Positions 25,301-34,298 of a DNA stretch of 64,000 nucleotides are shown here, piece after piece. Within the stretch, counting starts at the first letter, position 1. Each line of letters opens with the position of its first letter. The notes beneath the pieces are model-generated. The model searched no databases. It was not told the origin of the DNA and saw only the letters and a list, made by a program, of their open reading frames with translations. Source of the DNA: Candidatus Heimdallarchaeota archaeon LC_3. Lineage in GTDB: Archaea; Asgardarchaeota; Heimdallarchaeia; Hodarchaeales; LC-3. A program made the translations under genes and the position numbers. The stretch spans positions 62,001 to 126,000 of the forward strand of contig MDVS01000047.1 of NCBI GenBank assembly GCA_001940645.1, given 5' to 3'.

Positions 25301-27361
25301 TTATATTTCTTTTTCAATTGTAGCCAATTGTGGCTTTCTGGAAGCTTTTAATTCATTTATTTGGTCTCTTAATTTTGCAGCTTTTTCAAACTCTAACTGT
25401 TCGGCAAATGATCTCATTTGTTGCTGTAATGAGTGCATTAATTCCTCGAATTCATCATCGTTCTCAAAAACATCAACAGAGATTTGATCCATAATTTTCG
25501 CTGATTCCCGGGCAAGAGCATACTCTTTTACTGACTTAATAATTGTTTCTGGTGTTATTCCGTGTTCTATATTGAATTTCTTTTGGGTTTCTCTTCTATG
25601 ATTAGTCTCATCAATTGCTGCTTGCATAGAATTAGTTGTTTTGTCAGCATATAGGATCACGCGACCTTTTACATTTCTTGAAGCACGACCCATAATCTGG
25701 ATTAAACTTCGAGTAGTTCTTAGAAACCCTTCCTTATCTGCATCAAATATTGTAACAAGTGCGACTTCTGGAAGATCCAAACCTTCTCGTAAGAGATTTA
25801 TACCAACTAAGACTTCTATTTTCCCTAATCGCAGATCACGTAATATTTTGTTGCGCTCTAAGGTATTGATATCTGAGTGTAAATATTGAGTTTTTGTGAC
25901 TCCTGCATCCTGTAAATATTCCGTAAGGTGTTCAGCCATTTTTTTCGTAAGGGTAGTAACCAATACACGCTCTTTTCTATCTAAAACTACTCTTATTTCT
26001 TCTAATAAGTCATCTATTTGTCCTTGAGTGGATTTTATTACTACTTCTGGATCTAAAAGACCAGTGGGACGAATAACCTGTTCGATGACAGAATCACCAG
26101 CAAAAGAGAGCTCTCGATCACCTGGTGTAGCAGAGATATAAACAGCTTGGTTTATTTTTTTGAAAAATTCATTATAACTAAGTGGTCTGTTATCAAAAGC
26201 AGAAGGTAACCTAAAGCCGTAATCAATAAGATTCTTTTTTCGGGCACGATCTCCTAGAAGCATACCCTGAACTTGTGGAAGAGCTACGTGACTCTCATCA
26301 ACTAGCAATAGAAATTCATTTTCGGGAAAAAAATCAATTAAAGTCGATGGAGGAATCTTATTGACTTTATAGTTATGTTGGCGTATTCGACCATCAAAAT
26401 GAGCAGAATAATTTTCAATTCCAGAGCAAAAACCTGTTGTACGCAACATCTCAAGATCAAAGGAAGTTCTTTGTTTAAGTCGTTGGGCCTCTACAATTTT
26501 ACCCTCTTGATTTAGTGAAATTAATCTTTCTTGAAGCTCTTTTTCTATTGATTCCAGACCTTCGAGCATAACCTCTTCTGGCATAACGTATTGTTTAGCT
26601 GGAAGAATAAAGATGTTTTTCTTTTCTTCAATAATATTTCTATTAAGTGGGTCAAGAATTTTTATTGATTCAATCGTATCCCCAAACATATCTATTTGCA
26701 CAATATTCCATTCATATGATGGATAAATTTCTATTCTATCCCCTTTAGCTCGAAAAGATCCACGCTCAAGATTTTGATCATTTCTTTCATATTGGATATC
26801 AATTAATTGACGTAAAATCGTATCTCTTGGTTTATTTTGTCCTAATTCTACCAAGAATCCTAATCCTTCATAGTATTCAGGGCTTCCCAATCCGTAAATG
26901 CAACTGACTGAAGCGATTACAATTACATCTTTTCGTTCAATTAAAGATCGAGTGGTTTCGTTCCTATAACGGTCTATTTCATCATTGATCGATGTTTCTT
27001 TTTCGATTAATTTATCATATTCAGGTAAATATGATTCTGGTTGATAATAATCATAATAGGATACAAAATATGTCACGGCGTTATCTGGAAGAAAATCTTT
27101 GAATTCTCCATATAATTGAGCTGCTAAAGTCTTATTTGGTGATAATATTAATACCGGTCTTGGCCCTTTCTGCAGTTCACTTAGCCTTTCTAGCATTTTT
27201 GCTATAACAAAAGTTTTTCCAGTACCTGTAGCTCCTTTCAACACCTGATGTTTTTTACCATTAACAACTCCTTGTGCTAATGACTCAATCGAAGTAATTT
27301 GATCCCCCATAGGTTCAAAAGAAGACTCAACTCGAATAGGAACTTTTAATTTTTCAACCAT
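25301..27361 (-). CDS. uvrB: Excinuclease ABC subunit B (UvrB)
   Basis: A 686-aa, full-length UvrB of bacterial type. Helicase motif I is GATGTGKTF. The damage-binding beta-hairpin carries YYDYYQPESYLP. Motif II is LLVDESHVALPQVQGM, motif V GINLLREGLDLPEVA, and motif VI is in QIMGRASRN. The C-terminal UVR domain (about 640-676, MRSFAEQLEFEKAAKLRDQI) is the UvrC contact. With UvrA and UvrC it loads on bulky DNA damage and prepares dual incision. Archaea generally acquired this system from bacteria; uvrA and uvrC are not in the window. No missing motif is seen. Confidence 0.97.
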   Translation of the reverse strand: MVEKLKVPIRVESSFEPMGDQITSIESLAQGVVNGKKHQVLKGATGTGKTFVIAKMLERLSELQKGPRPVLILSPNKTLAAQLYGEFKDFLPDNAVTYFVSYYDYYQPESYLPEYDKLIEKETSINDEIDRYRNETTRSLIERKDVIVIASVSCIYGLGSPEYYEGLGFLVELGQNKPRDTILRQLIDIQYERNDQNLERGSFRAKGDRIEIYPSYEWNIVQIDMFGDTIESIKILDPLNRNIIEEKKNIFILPAKQYVMPEEVMLEGLESIEKELQERLISLNQEGKIVEAQRLKQRTSFDLEMLRTTGFCSGIENYSAHFDGRIRQHNYKVNKIPPSTLIDFFPENEFLLLVDESHVALPQVQGMLLGDRARKKNLIDYGFRLPSAFDNRPLSYNEFFKKINQAVYISATPGDRELSFAGDSVIEQVIRPTGLLDPEVVIKSTQGQIDDLLEEIRVVLDRKERVLVTTLTKKMAEHLTEYLQDAGVTKTQYLHSDINTLERNKILRDLRLGKIEVLVGINLLREGLDLPEVALVTIFDADKEGFLRTTRSLIQIMGRASRNVKGRVILYADKTTNSMQAAIDETNHRRETQKKFNIEHGITPETIIKSVKEYALARESAKIMDQISVDVFENDDEFEELMHSLQQQMRSFAEQLEFEKAAKLRDQINELKASRKPQLATIEKEI

Positions 27362-27804
27362 GGTATTAAGTTATCCCTTTAATAAAATACTAAGTTTTTT
27401 ATTTTTTTATAACCTTAAATTAATTTATAACCATTGACTATTATATTTTTGTATTTATAAGTTTAGACAGGATTGAGTATAATCAAGAAAATTTAGCATC
27501 CCAAAATTTCTATTTGAGAAATGATAATTAGAAATTTTCATCTTCGATTATATTAATATAGTAAAAATCAATTATTAAAAGTAATTAATACCATTTTTTC
27601 CTCTTTTCAATAAATATAATACTCATTTTAATTAATTTCAAATTAGAAAGGTAACTAGTAAGAATATTTTAGTAGTAAAAATTTAATGAAGTGGGTTAGT
27701 AAAAATATTTTTGTTGGAGATACATATTTCAAATTAATAAGTCATTAAAAACAAAATACAATCTAAAACATTTCAAAACCAAAAAATCTGTTAGGAAACT
27801 AAAT
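27362..27804. other. Intergenic region, divergent genes
   Basis: A 443-bp AT-rich region between divergent uvrB and the 323-aa protein gene. Promoters for both must lie here. No ORF, RNA gene or convincing operator could be picked out. Confidence 0.45.
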
Positions 27805-28776
27805 ATGGAATTCGAAAACTGGGCGTTATTGACTCAAGGAAAAGAAGTAATTTGGCAATTTGGAAGTTTAAATGAAGAAACACGACTTAGGACAATTGAT
27901 TTCTTAAATGGTTTACATAAAATAGGAAAAGAGCTATATGATAAAGGGATAGCTAGTATTCGGTTTCACTCATCCAATTTATTACACGGTGACGAATTAT
28001 TTATCGTAAATTTAGAAGGTAGCTTTTTTCTCATTATCTATGATCCATTAACCACAATAAAAATAATTGCACAACAATCGGACCAAATTCCTGAAGAAAT
28101 GGATCTCTTAATTAGAAGTGTTTTGATTGGCCAAGCAGTGATAACTTATGCCAATCTTTGGTCTAATGCTACTCCAGAGGCAGGAATGCATATAGATATG
28201 CTTTTCAAGCAAGCTTTAGATGAAGTTATTCCTATAAGAACTCAAAGAGATATGAATGTCTTTGTAGATCATGGTACTTGTAGTTTTGCTGGATTAACAA
28301 CTATTCAATGTTTAACTTTCCATATGCTATTACGTAGAATATTCGAAATAGAATACTTGAATTTAATTGCAAATCCTTGGGCAATAGTTCAAGATCATAC
28401 CTCAATGCCTGTTTATCTAGAATATAATGCACCTAAACAGGCACATTTAATTGCAGGATATCTAACTGTCATAAATGAATATGTTCTTGATATATTCAAC
28501 ACTAAACTAGCCAGTATGGTATTTGGAGGAGGAGAATTATCCTCTATCGATATAGTTCATGGATTAAAGAATTTTATAGCCATATCTAATCCCACCAAAT
28601 TATTTTCAGACCCAGTTTTCTTAAATAAATTCGAAACGTTTGATGTAAAAATAAAAAATGATTTACGTAGGGGTTTAGTTGAGTATTTAGCTTTGGCATA
28701 TTCTCAAGCTAATTATCAACAATATAGATTGAAAAATTTGAATGATCTGCTAAAAGTAATAAAAAAAGAAGAGTAA
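27805..28776 (+). CDS. Uncharacterised 323-aa protein, possible longin/Roadblock-like N-terminus
   Basis: The first 110 residues alternate strands and helices in a sensor-like order: WALLTQGKEVIWQFG, a long helix, ASIRFHSSNLLHGDELFIVN, then SFFLIIYDPLT, and a helix. That pattern is compatible with longin/Roadblock-like folds, which are common in Asgard archaea next to GTPases. Residues 120-323 are helical, with aromatic and Cys residues (HGTCSFAGLTTIQCLTFHML), a Gly-rich VFGGGELSS turn, and no membrane segment. The ATG start is clear. I do not know its function. It is convergent with the DUF3501 gene, with a 29-bp gap. Confidence 0.6.
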   Translation: MEFENWALLTQGKEVIWQFGSLNEETRLRTIDFLNGLHKIGKELYDKGIASIRFHSSNLLHGDELFIVNLEGSFFLIIYDPLTTIKIIAQQSDQIPEEMDLLIRSVLIGQAVITYANLWSNATPEAGMHIDMLFKQALDEVIPIRTQRDMNVFVDHGTCSFAGLTTIQCLTFHMLLRRIFEIEYLNLIANPWAIVQDHTSMPVYLEYNAPKQAHLIAGYLTVINEYVLDIFNTKLASMVFGGGELSSIDIVHGLKNFIAISNPTKLFSDPVFLNKFETFDVKIKNDLRRGLVEYLALAYSQANYQQYRLKNLNDLLKVIKKEE

Positions 28777-28805
28777 ATTGTATAAATTAGAGAGATCAGA
28801 ATTAT

Positions 28806-29411
28806 TTAGTTCTGATCAGCTTTTTTAAGATCATTTATCAATGATTTTCGCATTTCACCACGAATTGCATTTCTATCGTACCAATTTGGATGTTCAAATC
28901 CAATTAAGACATCTACTGATTCATCCATAAATTTGTCAGCTAATTCAGTAGTAAATGAAAATCTAACATATTGGACAGCAGAAATTTGTTCCTCATTTTC
29001 CCTTCCTTCTTCAGAATAGCCTTCTATTTTTTCTGAACCTATCCATATACGCGCTGAATTTCCAATTCCTTTGAGTTTTTCAAATTCTTTTTTCATATGC
29101 TCGACTTTTTTCAAAGATTTTTCTTCTAAGTTAATAAAAAAGGTAGTGGATAGTTCTAATCCTTTGGGAACATACAGATTATAAATATCACACATCTCTT
29201 GGATCTCTTCAATAGTTTTCGGTCTTTCTACTCTAACTAATTCTTGAATTTGAAATTTAGTTGTTTCAAAATTCTCAAAGACAAAGGTAAATTTGCCTCC
29301 AACATCAATTCGTCGAAATTTCTTTTTCGGAAGAAATTCTGACATATAATTTTCCCGAATTTTTTCATACTCCTCATGAAATAAAATATCTTTTACAGTA
29401 ACGATTTTCAT
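28806..29411 (-). CDS. DUF3501 family protein
   Basis: A 201-aa protein matching the DUF3501 pattern: MKIVTVKDIL near the start, KKFRRIDVGGKFTFVFEN, FQIQELVRVERP, LELSTTFFINLEE and the ending RGEMRKSLINDLKK. In bacteria this family sits beside a GlpC-like iron-sulfur protein and rubrerythrin, in gene groups linked to oxygen or peroxide defence. Here it follows the GlpC-like gene by 51 bp on the same strand, and a Fur/PerR-type regulator is divergently encoded upstream. The biochemical role is unknown; the family link rests on pattern recall. Confidence 0.75.
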   Translation of the reverse strand: MKIVTVKDILFHEEYEKIRENYMSEFLPKKKFRRIDVGGKFTFVFENFETTKFQIQELVRVERPKTIEEIQEMCDIYNLYVPKGLELSTTFFINLEEKSLKKVEHMKKEFEKLKGIGNSARIWIGSEKIEGYSEEGRENEEQISAVQYVRFSFTTELADKFMDESVDVLIGFEHPNWYDRNAIRGEMRKSLINDLKKADQN

Positions 29412-29462
29412 AAAATCACCTAGTAATATTGTGGAAATAAAATAAAGTTTATTAAAACGATT

Positions 29463-30791
29463 TTAGTAAATTAAACCATATGCTTTTGCCATCATTTCAA
29501 TTGGCGTAAGCACTTTGATTTTTAGTTCTTCTTCAATTCGTGATCCAGCAAGTGGACAATCAGATACTATCCAATCTGGTTGTGGATCCATTTCAGCTAT
29601 TTTATCTAGAACCTGATCTTTAGCTACACTAACAGACATGTCCCTATTTGCAGTTCTAAGCCCCCATGTTCCATCTACTCCTGTACAACCTGTAACAGCT
29701 TTGACTTTAGTATTAGGTAACAAATTAAGCATTCTTGAAGATAAACCTTTTCTTTGAGCCTGGGTATGACAGGATACATGATAAGTTATTGTTCCAAATC
29801 CTTCTTCATTAAATTCTCTTGATAATTTATTATCTAACTTCAATTTCCACAAAAAGTTCATAATATCAAAAGTATGATCAGCAATATTATTTGCAGGTTC
29901 AATCAAATCATTTGGAGCCAATTTAGGATATTCTGATAATAAAACATTTCCACAAGTCGGTTGTAAAGTTACTACATCATACCCATTGTCAACAAGATCT
30001 TTAAAGGATTTGATATTGTAAATCATATTAGCTTGAAATTTATCAGTCCACCCAACACCCAATTCAGGCATTCCACAACACATTTGAGGAGGAACTGTTA
30101 TTATGACGTCGTGTTTTTCTAATACAGCTAATGTTGCTTTTGCAATATCAGTTCGTTGATTGTTTACAAGGCAAGTGGTGAATAATGCTATTTTTCCACC
30201 ATCACCTTTTGCTACTGAAGATTTCAATTTTTTCTTAGCATATTTTTTCGCTGTTTCCCTTTTATACTGAGGAATAATAGATTTTTTGTGAATACCTATC
30301 ATATAGTGAAGCATTAATCGATTAGGATTTAATGGATGTTTCATCAATCCCCAATTAGAAATTGGGGCAGTTTTACTAGCCATGCTCCCAATTAAATCAG
30401 TATTTACTTGTAATTTCGTACGAATTGAAACACCCTTCTCTTTACCTTTAACAGCTTGATACCGAAGAAAAAGTCTAGGAACGTCCAATTCTAATTCATG
30501 TGGGGGAATGTATGGACATCTAAATTCACAAAGTTTGCAATGATAACAAAGGCTGTTTAGTTTCTCTATATGACCAGAATTTATCTTTTTAGTTTCACCA
30601 TCTAGCTCTTGATCAATTATATCAAATAAAACTGGGAAAAATGGGCAATAATGTAAACACATTCTACAATCTGAACATGCTTGAAACTGTCTCCTCATTT
30701 CTTCTTCAAGAGATTCTTTGTTAAAGAATTTTGGATCACCCATGGCATTTTGATTTCGATTCTCCTTTCCAAGATCCATTCCATAAGACAT
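29463..30791 (-). CDS. GlpC/HdrD-like iron-sulfur oxidoreductase
   Basis: A 442-aa protein. Two ferredoxin-type 4Fe-4S sites lie near the N-terminus (CSDCRMCLHYCPFFP and CYHCKLCEFRCPY). Two CCG-domain blocks follow in the C-terminal part: TTCLVN, then PQMCCGMPELG, and HVSCHTQAQRKG, then GCTGVDGTWG. This is the layout of glycerol-3-phosphate dehydrogenase subunit C and heterodisulfide reductase subunit D, which pass electrons to quinone-like or thiol acceptors. No GlpA or GlpB is adjacent, but a DUF3501 gene is, matching the rubrerythrin-associated version of the family. A double dyad upstream (30831-30859) suggests control by the divergent Fur-like protein. The second CCG block reads GCTG rather than CCG. 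Confidence 0.85.
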   Translation of the reverse strand: MSYGMDLGKENRNQNAMGDPKFFNKESLEEEMRRQFQACSDCRMCLHYCPFFPVLFDIIDQELDGETKKINSGHIEKLNSLCYHCKLCEFRCPYIPPHELELDVPRLFLRYQAVKGKEKGVSIRTKLQVNTDLIGSMASKTAPISNWGLMKHPLNPNRLMLHYMIGIHKKSIIPQYKRETAKKYAKKKLKSSVAKGDGGKIALFTTCLVNNQRTDIAKATLAVLEKHDVIITVPPQMCCGMPELGVGWTDKFQANMIYNIKSFKDLVDNGYDVVTLQPTCGNVLLSEYPKLAPNDLIEPANNIADHTFDIMNFLWKLKLDNKLSREFNEEGFGTITYHVSCHTQAQRKGLSSRMLNLLPNTKVKAVTGCTGVDGTWGLRTANRDMSVSVAKDQVLDKIAEMDPQPDWIVSDCPLAGSRIEEELKIKVLTPIEMMAKAYGLIY

Positions 30792-30830
30792 TAGACTTTT
30801 CCTTCCAAAAATAACCTTAAATACTTGTAT

Positions 30831-30859
30831 TTCTAATTTAGAATTATTCTAATTAGAAT
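30831..30859. promoter_or_regulatory. Tandem dyads, candidate Fur/PerR operator
   Basis: Two near-identical inverted repeats: TTCTAATTTAGAA at 30831-30843 (arms TTCTAA/TTAGAA, one central base) and the perfect 14-bp palindrome ATTCTAATTAGAAT at 30846-30859. They lie 40-68 bp upstream of the GlpC-like start and about 140 bp from the divergent Fur-family gene. Position, repeat and AT-rich symmetry resemble Fur/PerR boxes. Binding is inferred. Confidence 0.65.
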
Positions 30860-30998
30860 CTTGTTTGAGTGTTTTTAACCCTTTTGACTCATTGAAATAA
30901 TGATTCTAGAACGTTATTTGATATAAGGAAAAAGTTGTTTACCAAATAAAAAATGGATATTTTTCTTAATTGTAAATCAGCAATAAATGTGGTTTTAA

Positions 30999-31472
30999 GT
31001 GGAAGACAAAATTAAAACGATTATTCAACGGCTTAAAAAGTCTCAGAAGAAAATTACTCCTCAAAGGGAAAAAGTTATCGAGTTTTTGTTTACCAGTAAC
31101 ACTGAAAACAATATTAATTTTCTTAGTCACCCTACAGCTGAAGAAATTCATACAAAATTGCAAAATATTGAAGAAGGAATTAGTATTTCTACAGTTTACA
31201 ATACTCTCGAGTTACTAAAAGATCAAAATTTGATAGAAGAGTTTGCTACTCCTATGATAAATGAAAGAGGAAAAAGTAGTGCCATTAGAATTGAAACTAA
31301 TTTAAAACCTCATTTTAATTTAATATGCTCAAAATGTCATAAAATTGAGGATTTAATGCTTTCTAATGAATTGAAATTTTTACAGATAACAATATTATCT
31401 GAAAGACAGTTTTCAGTTAATAAATATGAATTTTACGGAACTTGCTCAATTTGTAAAAATTCTGAAAGTTAA
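30999..31472 (+). CDS. Fur/PerR-family metal-dependent repressor
   Basis: A 157-aa Fur-superfamily protein. The winged helix covers residues 10-85 (KKITPQREKVIEFLF, HPTAEEIHTKLQ, ISISTVYNTLELLKDQNLI). The dimer domain contains HFNLICSKCHKIEDL, with the first CxxC of the structural zinc site, and FYGTCSIC with the second. Sensing-site residues cannot be assigned safely, so PerR, Fur and Zur remain open. Divergence from the GlpC-like/DUF3501 operon, with a tandem dyad between them, favours a peroxide or iron role. The start is GTG. About 25 extra residues separate the wing from the usual spacing. Confidence 0.85.
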   Translation: MEDKIKTIIQRLKKSQKKITPQREKVIEFLFTSNTENNINFLSHPTAEEIHTKLQNIEEGISISTVYNTLELLKDQNLIEEFATPMINERGKSSAIRIETNLKPHFNLICSKCHKIEDLMLSNELKFLQITILSERQFSVNKYEFYGTCSICKNSES

Positions 31473-31506
31473 AATGTTTTTGTGTTAAAATAAAACTTTT
31501 TTTTGA

Positions 31507-33804
31507 TTAATTTATCGATTTCGTCCATTTACAAGTTGGATAATTGGTACAACCATAAAATTTATCCCCTGTTTCATTATTAATTCTAATTAATTGATTT
31601 CCTGTCTTACAAAGAGGACATCTAGAAATTTCTTGATTAGTAGGGGATGAAATAGGTTTTTTACCAACTTTAGTCTTCTTAGTTATAGACTTTTTTGTTG
31701 TTGTATTTATTTGCTTATTTGAAGCAGATTTAGAAATAGGAGAAGTATATTTACAATTAGGGTAAGCATCACATCCATAGAATGATTCTTTTGTTTGAGA
31801 ATTGGTTCTTTTAATTAATCGACCATTTTTACATTTAGGGCAAACCACTTCAGTACCCTGTGCTTTTTTTGATTCAGGTCCTGATTTTGAGTCTTTCGGA
31901 GTGATTTGATTAGCATTAGTTTTATTGTATTGTTTGTATTTAGGAGAGCTAAACAATTCCATATCCACATCTTTTAATAGGGTTTGAAATTGACTGATAT
32001 TTTTTAATAATTCTTGGTGAGCAATGAGGTATTTTGATCTTAGATCAGTTATTAATTCTTGATAAGGTTTATTTCCTTGAGCTACCAAGGTCATTTGTTC
32101 TTCTACATGTCGAGTAAAAGTTGGAGTAACGATATCTGGCCATATTGGGTTAAGAATATTAATTAGTGTTCTTCCCATAGGAGTAGATATTAATTCATTT
32201 GCTTTGTTTCTTATTACATAATTCCTTTCTGCTAAAATTTTCAAAATCTCTGGTCTTGAAGATTTAGTTCCTAAACTTAACCGTTCCATCTGCTTAATTA
32301 TATTAAATTCTTTCCATCTCGGTTTAGGTCTAGTCTGTGATTTAATTTTAGTTAATTTGTTAATATGTAATTTTTCTCCATTAGATAGAATAGGCAATTC
32401 AGCAGGATCAGGTGACACCCAGGGACAAATTTCTGTCCACCCTTTATCGACGATTACATTTCCTTCAGCTAGAAATTTCTCAACACTAATCTTTATGTCT
32501 ACTTTTGTTTTTTCTGTTACTAAATCAGGCATAAACATAGCAACGTAATATCTTATAAGAGTTTCTAGAACTTTCAAATGGATAGCTTGAATATTTGTGT
32601 TTTCTCCTTTAGGAATTTCACCGGTTGGGTGAATAGGATCGTGATCTTCCACACCTTTCTTTTTACCATTTGTACGGATTCTATCTAAGCTTTCCAAATT
32701 ATCTATAGAAGATTTATATTTGGGAATAGATTGTAATTTCGTTAAAATATCTTTATGTGGGAAATCTGGTTTAAAGTAACTATTTTCTGTTCTTGGATAC
32801 GAAAGTAAGCCTTCTAAATATAGGGTAGAGAGTATATTCAATACAAAATCAGCTTTAAGTTTATAGATCCTAGATATTAAACTTATTGCTGCGGTGGTAT
32901 TAAGGGGTATAGGTGCTGATTTTTTTAAGGTTGATTTCTTTATCATCTCGATTGTTGCTTCATTTTCGTTTATTATTCGATCATAAATCTCTAATGCCTT
33001 TGATTCTTCTTTAAGAGGTGATAAATAATGTTTTGCTAAAAATTTTGATTTAGGATTATTTTTGTTTACTAATTTATTTAATTCTGCAATAATGTTCCAT
33101 AAATCTTGCGGTATATGATTTTCATGTTCTAAATCCCTATCCACAATCATTTTCAAAGTAGGAAGTTGAACTCTTCCAACAGATACTACTTTAACTGGTT
33201 TAACTTTTCTAGCCGCTCCAGTTAATTCTCTTGTTCCTGAAAATCCTAACCATGCGTCTGTTAGTCTTCTACCTTGAACGGATAATGCAAGGTTAGTATC
33301 CCAACCATAGTCTTTCGATTCAGCTTCTAAAACTGCCCTTTTAATTTCGGTATTTGTTAAACTGGAATTCCATATTCTTCTAACATTAGTTTTTAGTTTT
33401 GAATTTGCTTTTATGGCTAAGGAATAAGCTTCATACCCAATATTATCACCCTCAGAATCAGGATCAGTAGCAATCCATAATTCATCAACTTGTTTAGCTA
33501 TTGTATTAATAATTTTTTTGTAAATCGTTTTATAAATTATTTTTAAAGCATTAGGGTCTTGAACAATCGTAATAGGAGGAACTTTTCCCCAGCCAAATTC
33601 TTTAGGAGTATCTAAAGTACTGATATGGCCAGTTAAAGGAAGAAGAATCAAATTGTAGGTTGTTTGTTGGCTTGACCAGCTTCCTCTATATGTGTAGATC
33701 ATGTTAGCCTCTTTATTTGTTGTAGAATGGGAATTAGAGAATAAACTCTCTTTGAATTTCTTCATTTGAGAAGTTTTTTCACCTATAAGCAAAACAGTTG
33801 TCAG
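31507..33804 (-). CDS. topA: Type IA DNA topoisomerase with two C-terminal zinc ribbons
   Basis: About 765 aa. The TOPRIM domain has LLIGEKTSQM and the acidic motif ATDPDSEGDNIG. The catalytic Tyr is in EGLLSYPRTENSYF. Two zinc ribbons end the protein (CPKCKNGRLI...CDAYPNCKY and CPLCKTGNQL...CTNYPTCKW), the cap typical of TopA that helps strand passage. The enzyme relaxes negatively supercoiled DNA. The first allowed codon in the frame is TTG at 33792, but that would cut the first TOPRIM strand. Reading upstream gives ACA ACT GTT before it, preceded by CTG at 33804 and ATT at 33807, then a stop. I set the start at CTG, with a weak ribosome-binding signal. Closer kinship to topoisomerase III is possible. 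Confidence 0.9.
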   Translation of the reverse strand: MTTVLLIGEKTSQMKKFKESLFSNSHSTTNKEANMIYTYRGSWSSQQTTYNLILLPLTGHISTLDTPKEFGWGKVPPITIVQDPNALKIIYKTIYKKIINTIAKQVDELWIATDPDSEGDNIGYEAYSLAIKANSKLKTNVRRIWNSSLTNTEIKRAVLEAESKDYGWDTNLALSVQGRRLTDAWLGFSGTRELTGAARKVKPVKVVSVGRVQLPTLKMIVDRDLEHENHIPQDLWNIIAELNKLVNKNNPKSKFLAKHYLSPLKEESKALEIYDRIINENEATIEMIKKSTLKKSAPIPLNTTAAISLISRIYKLKADFVLNILSTLYLEGLLSYPRTENSYFKPDFPHKDILTKLQSIPKYKSSIDNLESLDRIRTNGKKKGVEDHDPIHPTGEIPKGENTNIQAIHLKVLETLIRYYVAMFMPDLVTEKTKVDIKISVEKFLAEGNVIVDKGWTEICPWVSPDPAELPILSNGEKLHINKLTKIKSQTRPKPRWKEFNIIKQMERLSLGTKSSRPEILKILAERNYVIRNKANELISTPMGRTLINILNPIWPDIVTPTFTRHVEEQMTLVAQGNKPYQELITDLRSKYLIAHQELLKNISQFQTLLKDVDMELFSSPKYKQYNKTNANQITPKDSKSGPESKKAQGTEVVCPKCKNGRLIKRTNSQTKESFYGCDAYPNCKYTSPISKSASNKQINTTTKKSITKKTKVGKKPISSPTNQEISRCPLCKTGNQLIRINNETGDKFYGCTNYPTCKWTKSIN

Positions 33805-33839
33805 AATAGCTCACATTTGTTATTTATGTTTCTGTAATA

Positions 33840-34148
33840 TTAGATAATCTTATTTTTTTTAAAAACATCGAATCTATCTTTGTATGTAAAACCTTGTATC
33901 ATTACTCCAAAAAAGAATGATATTAATAAATATAAAGATATATCGAACACGTAATTAAAGAGGAGAACCGATACCAGGATTATGATTAAACTGAATAACC
34001 AATGATGAAAGTGAATAACAATTTTATAGTTTGAGATATTTTTTTTTAACATTAATGAAGGTATAATTCCCTTTGCTCCTTCAGTTTTTCCAGAAAATGT
34101 TTTTGCTGTAATAAAACCAATAACACCAAAAAAAAAAGCAATAATCAT
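33840..34148 (-). CDS. Small membrane protein with HFHHW motif
   Basis: A 102-aa protein with three hydrophobic segments: residues 1-17, about 44-66 (HHWLFSLIIILVSVLLF) and about 69-86 (ISLYLLISFFFGVMI). A conserved-looking HFHHW lies at the start of the second segment and could bind metal or haem. The protein ends in a basic KNKII tail. I do not know the family. It lies about 35 bp upstream of the topoisomerase start on the same strand and may be co-transcribed. Confidence 0.55.
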   Translation of the reverse strand: MIIAFFFGVIGFITAKTFSGKTEGAKGIIPSLMLKKNISNYKIVIHFHHWLFSLIIILVSVLLFNYVFDISLYLLISFFFGVMIQGFTYKDRFDVFKKNKII

Positions 34149-34298
34149 ATTCTCTATCGAATTTATAGTGCAGTAAATGAATTAATATATGTATTTTTTA
34201 TGATTTAATTAACCTGCAAGTCTCAAACTAGAAAATCATAGTTATTTAATTCAAATTACTCAAATATTTAGATTAAAAATTGTCACGGTCCTTCTTGA

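Noticed and set aside
30966..31163. A 65-aa minus-strand frame overlapping the Fur-like gene
   Set aside because: Antisense of a clear winged-helix coding region and overlapping its promoter; no support.
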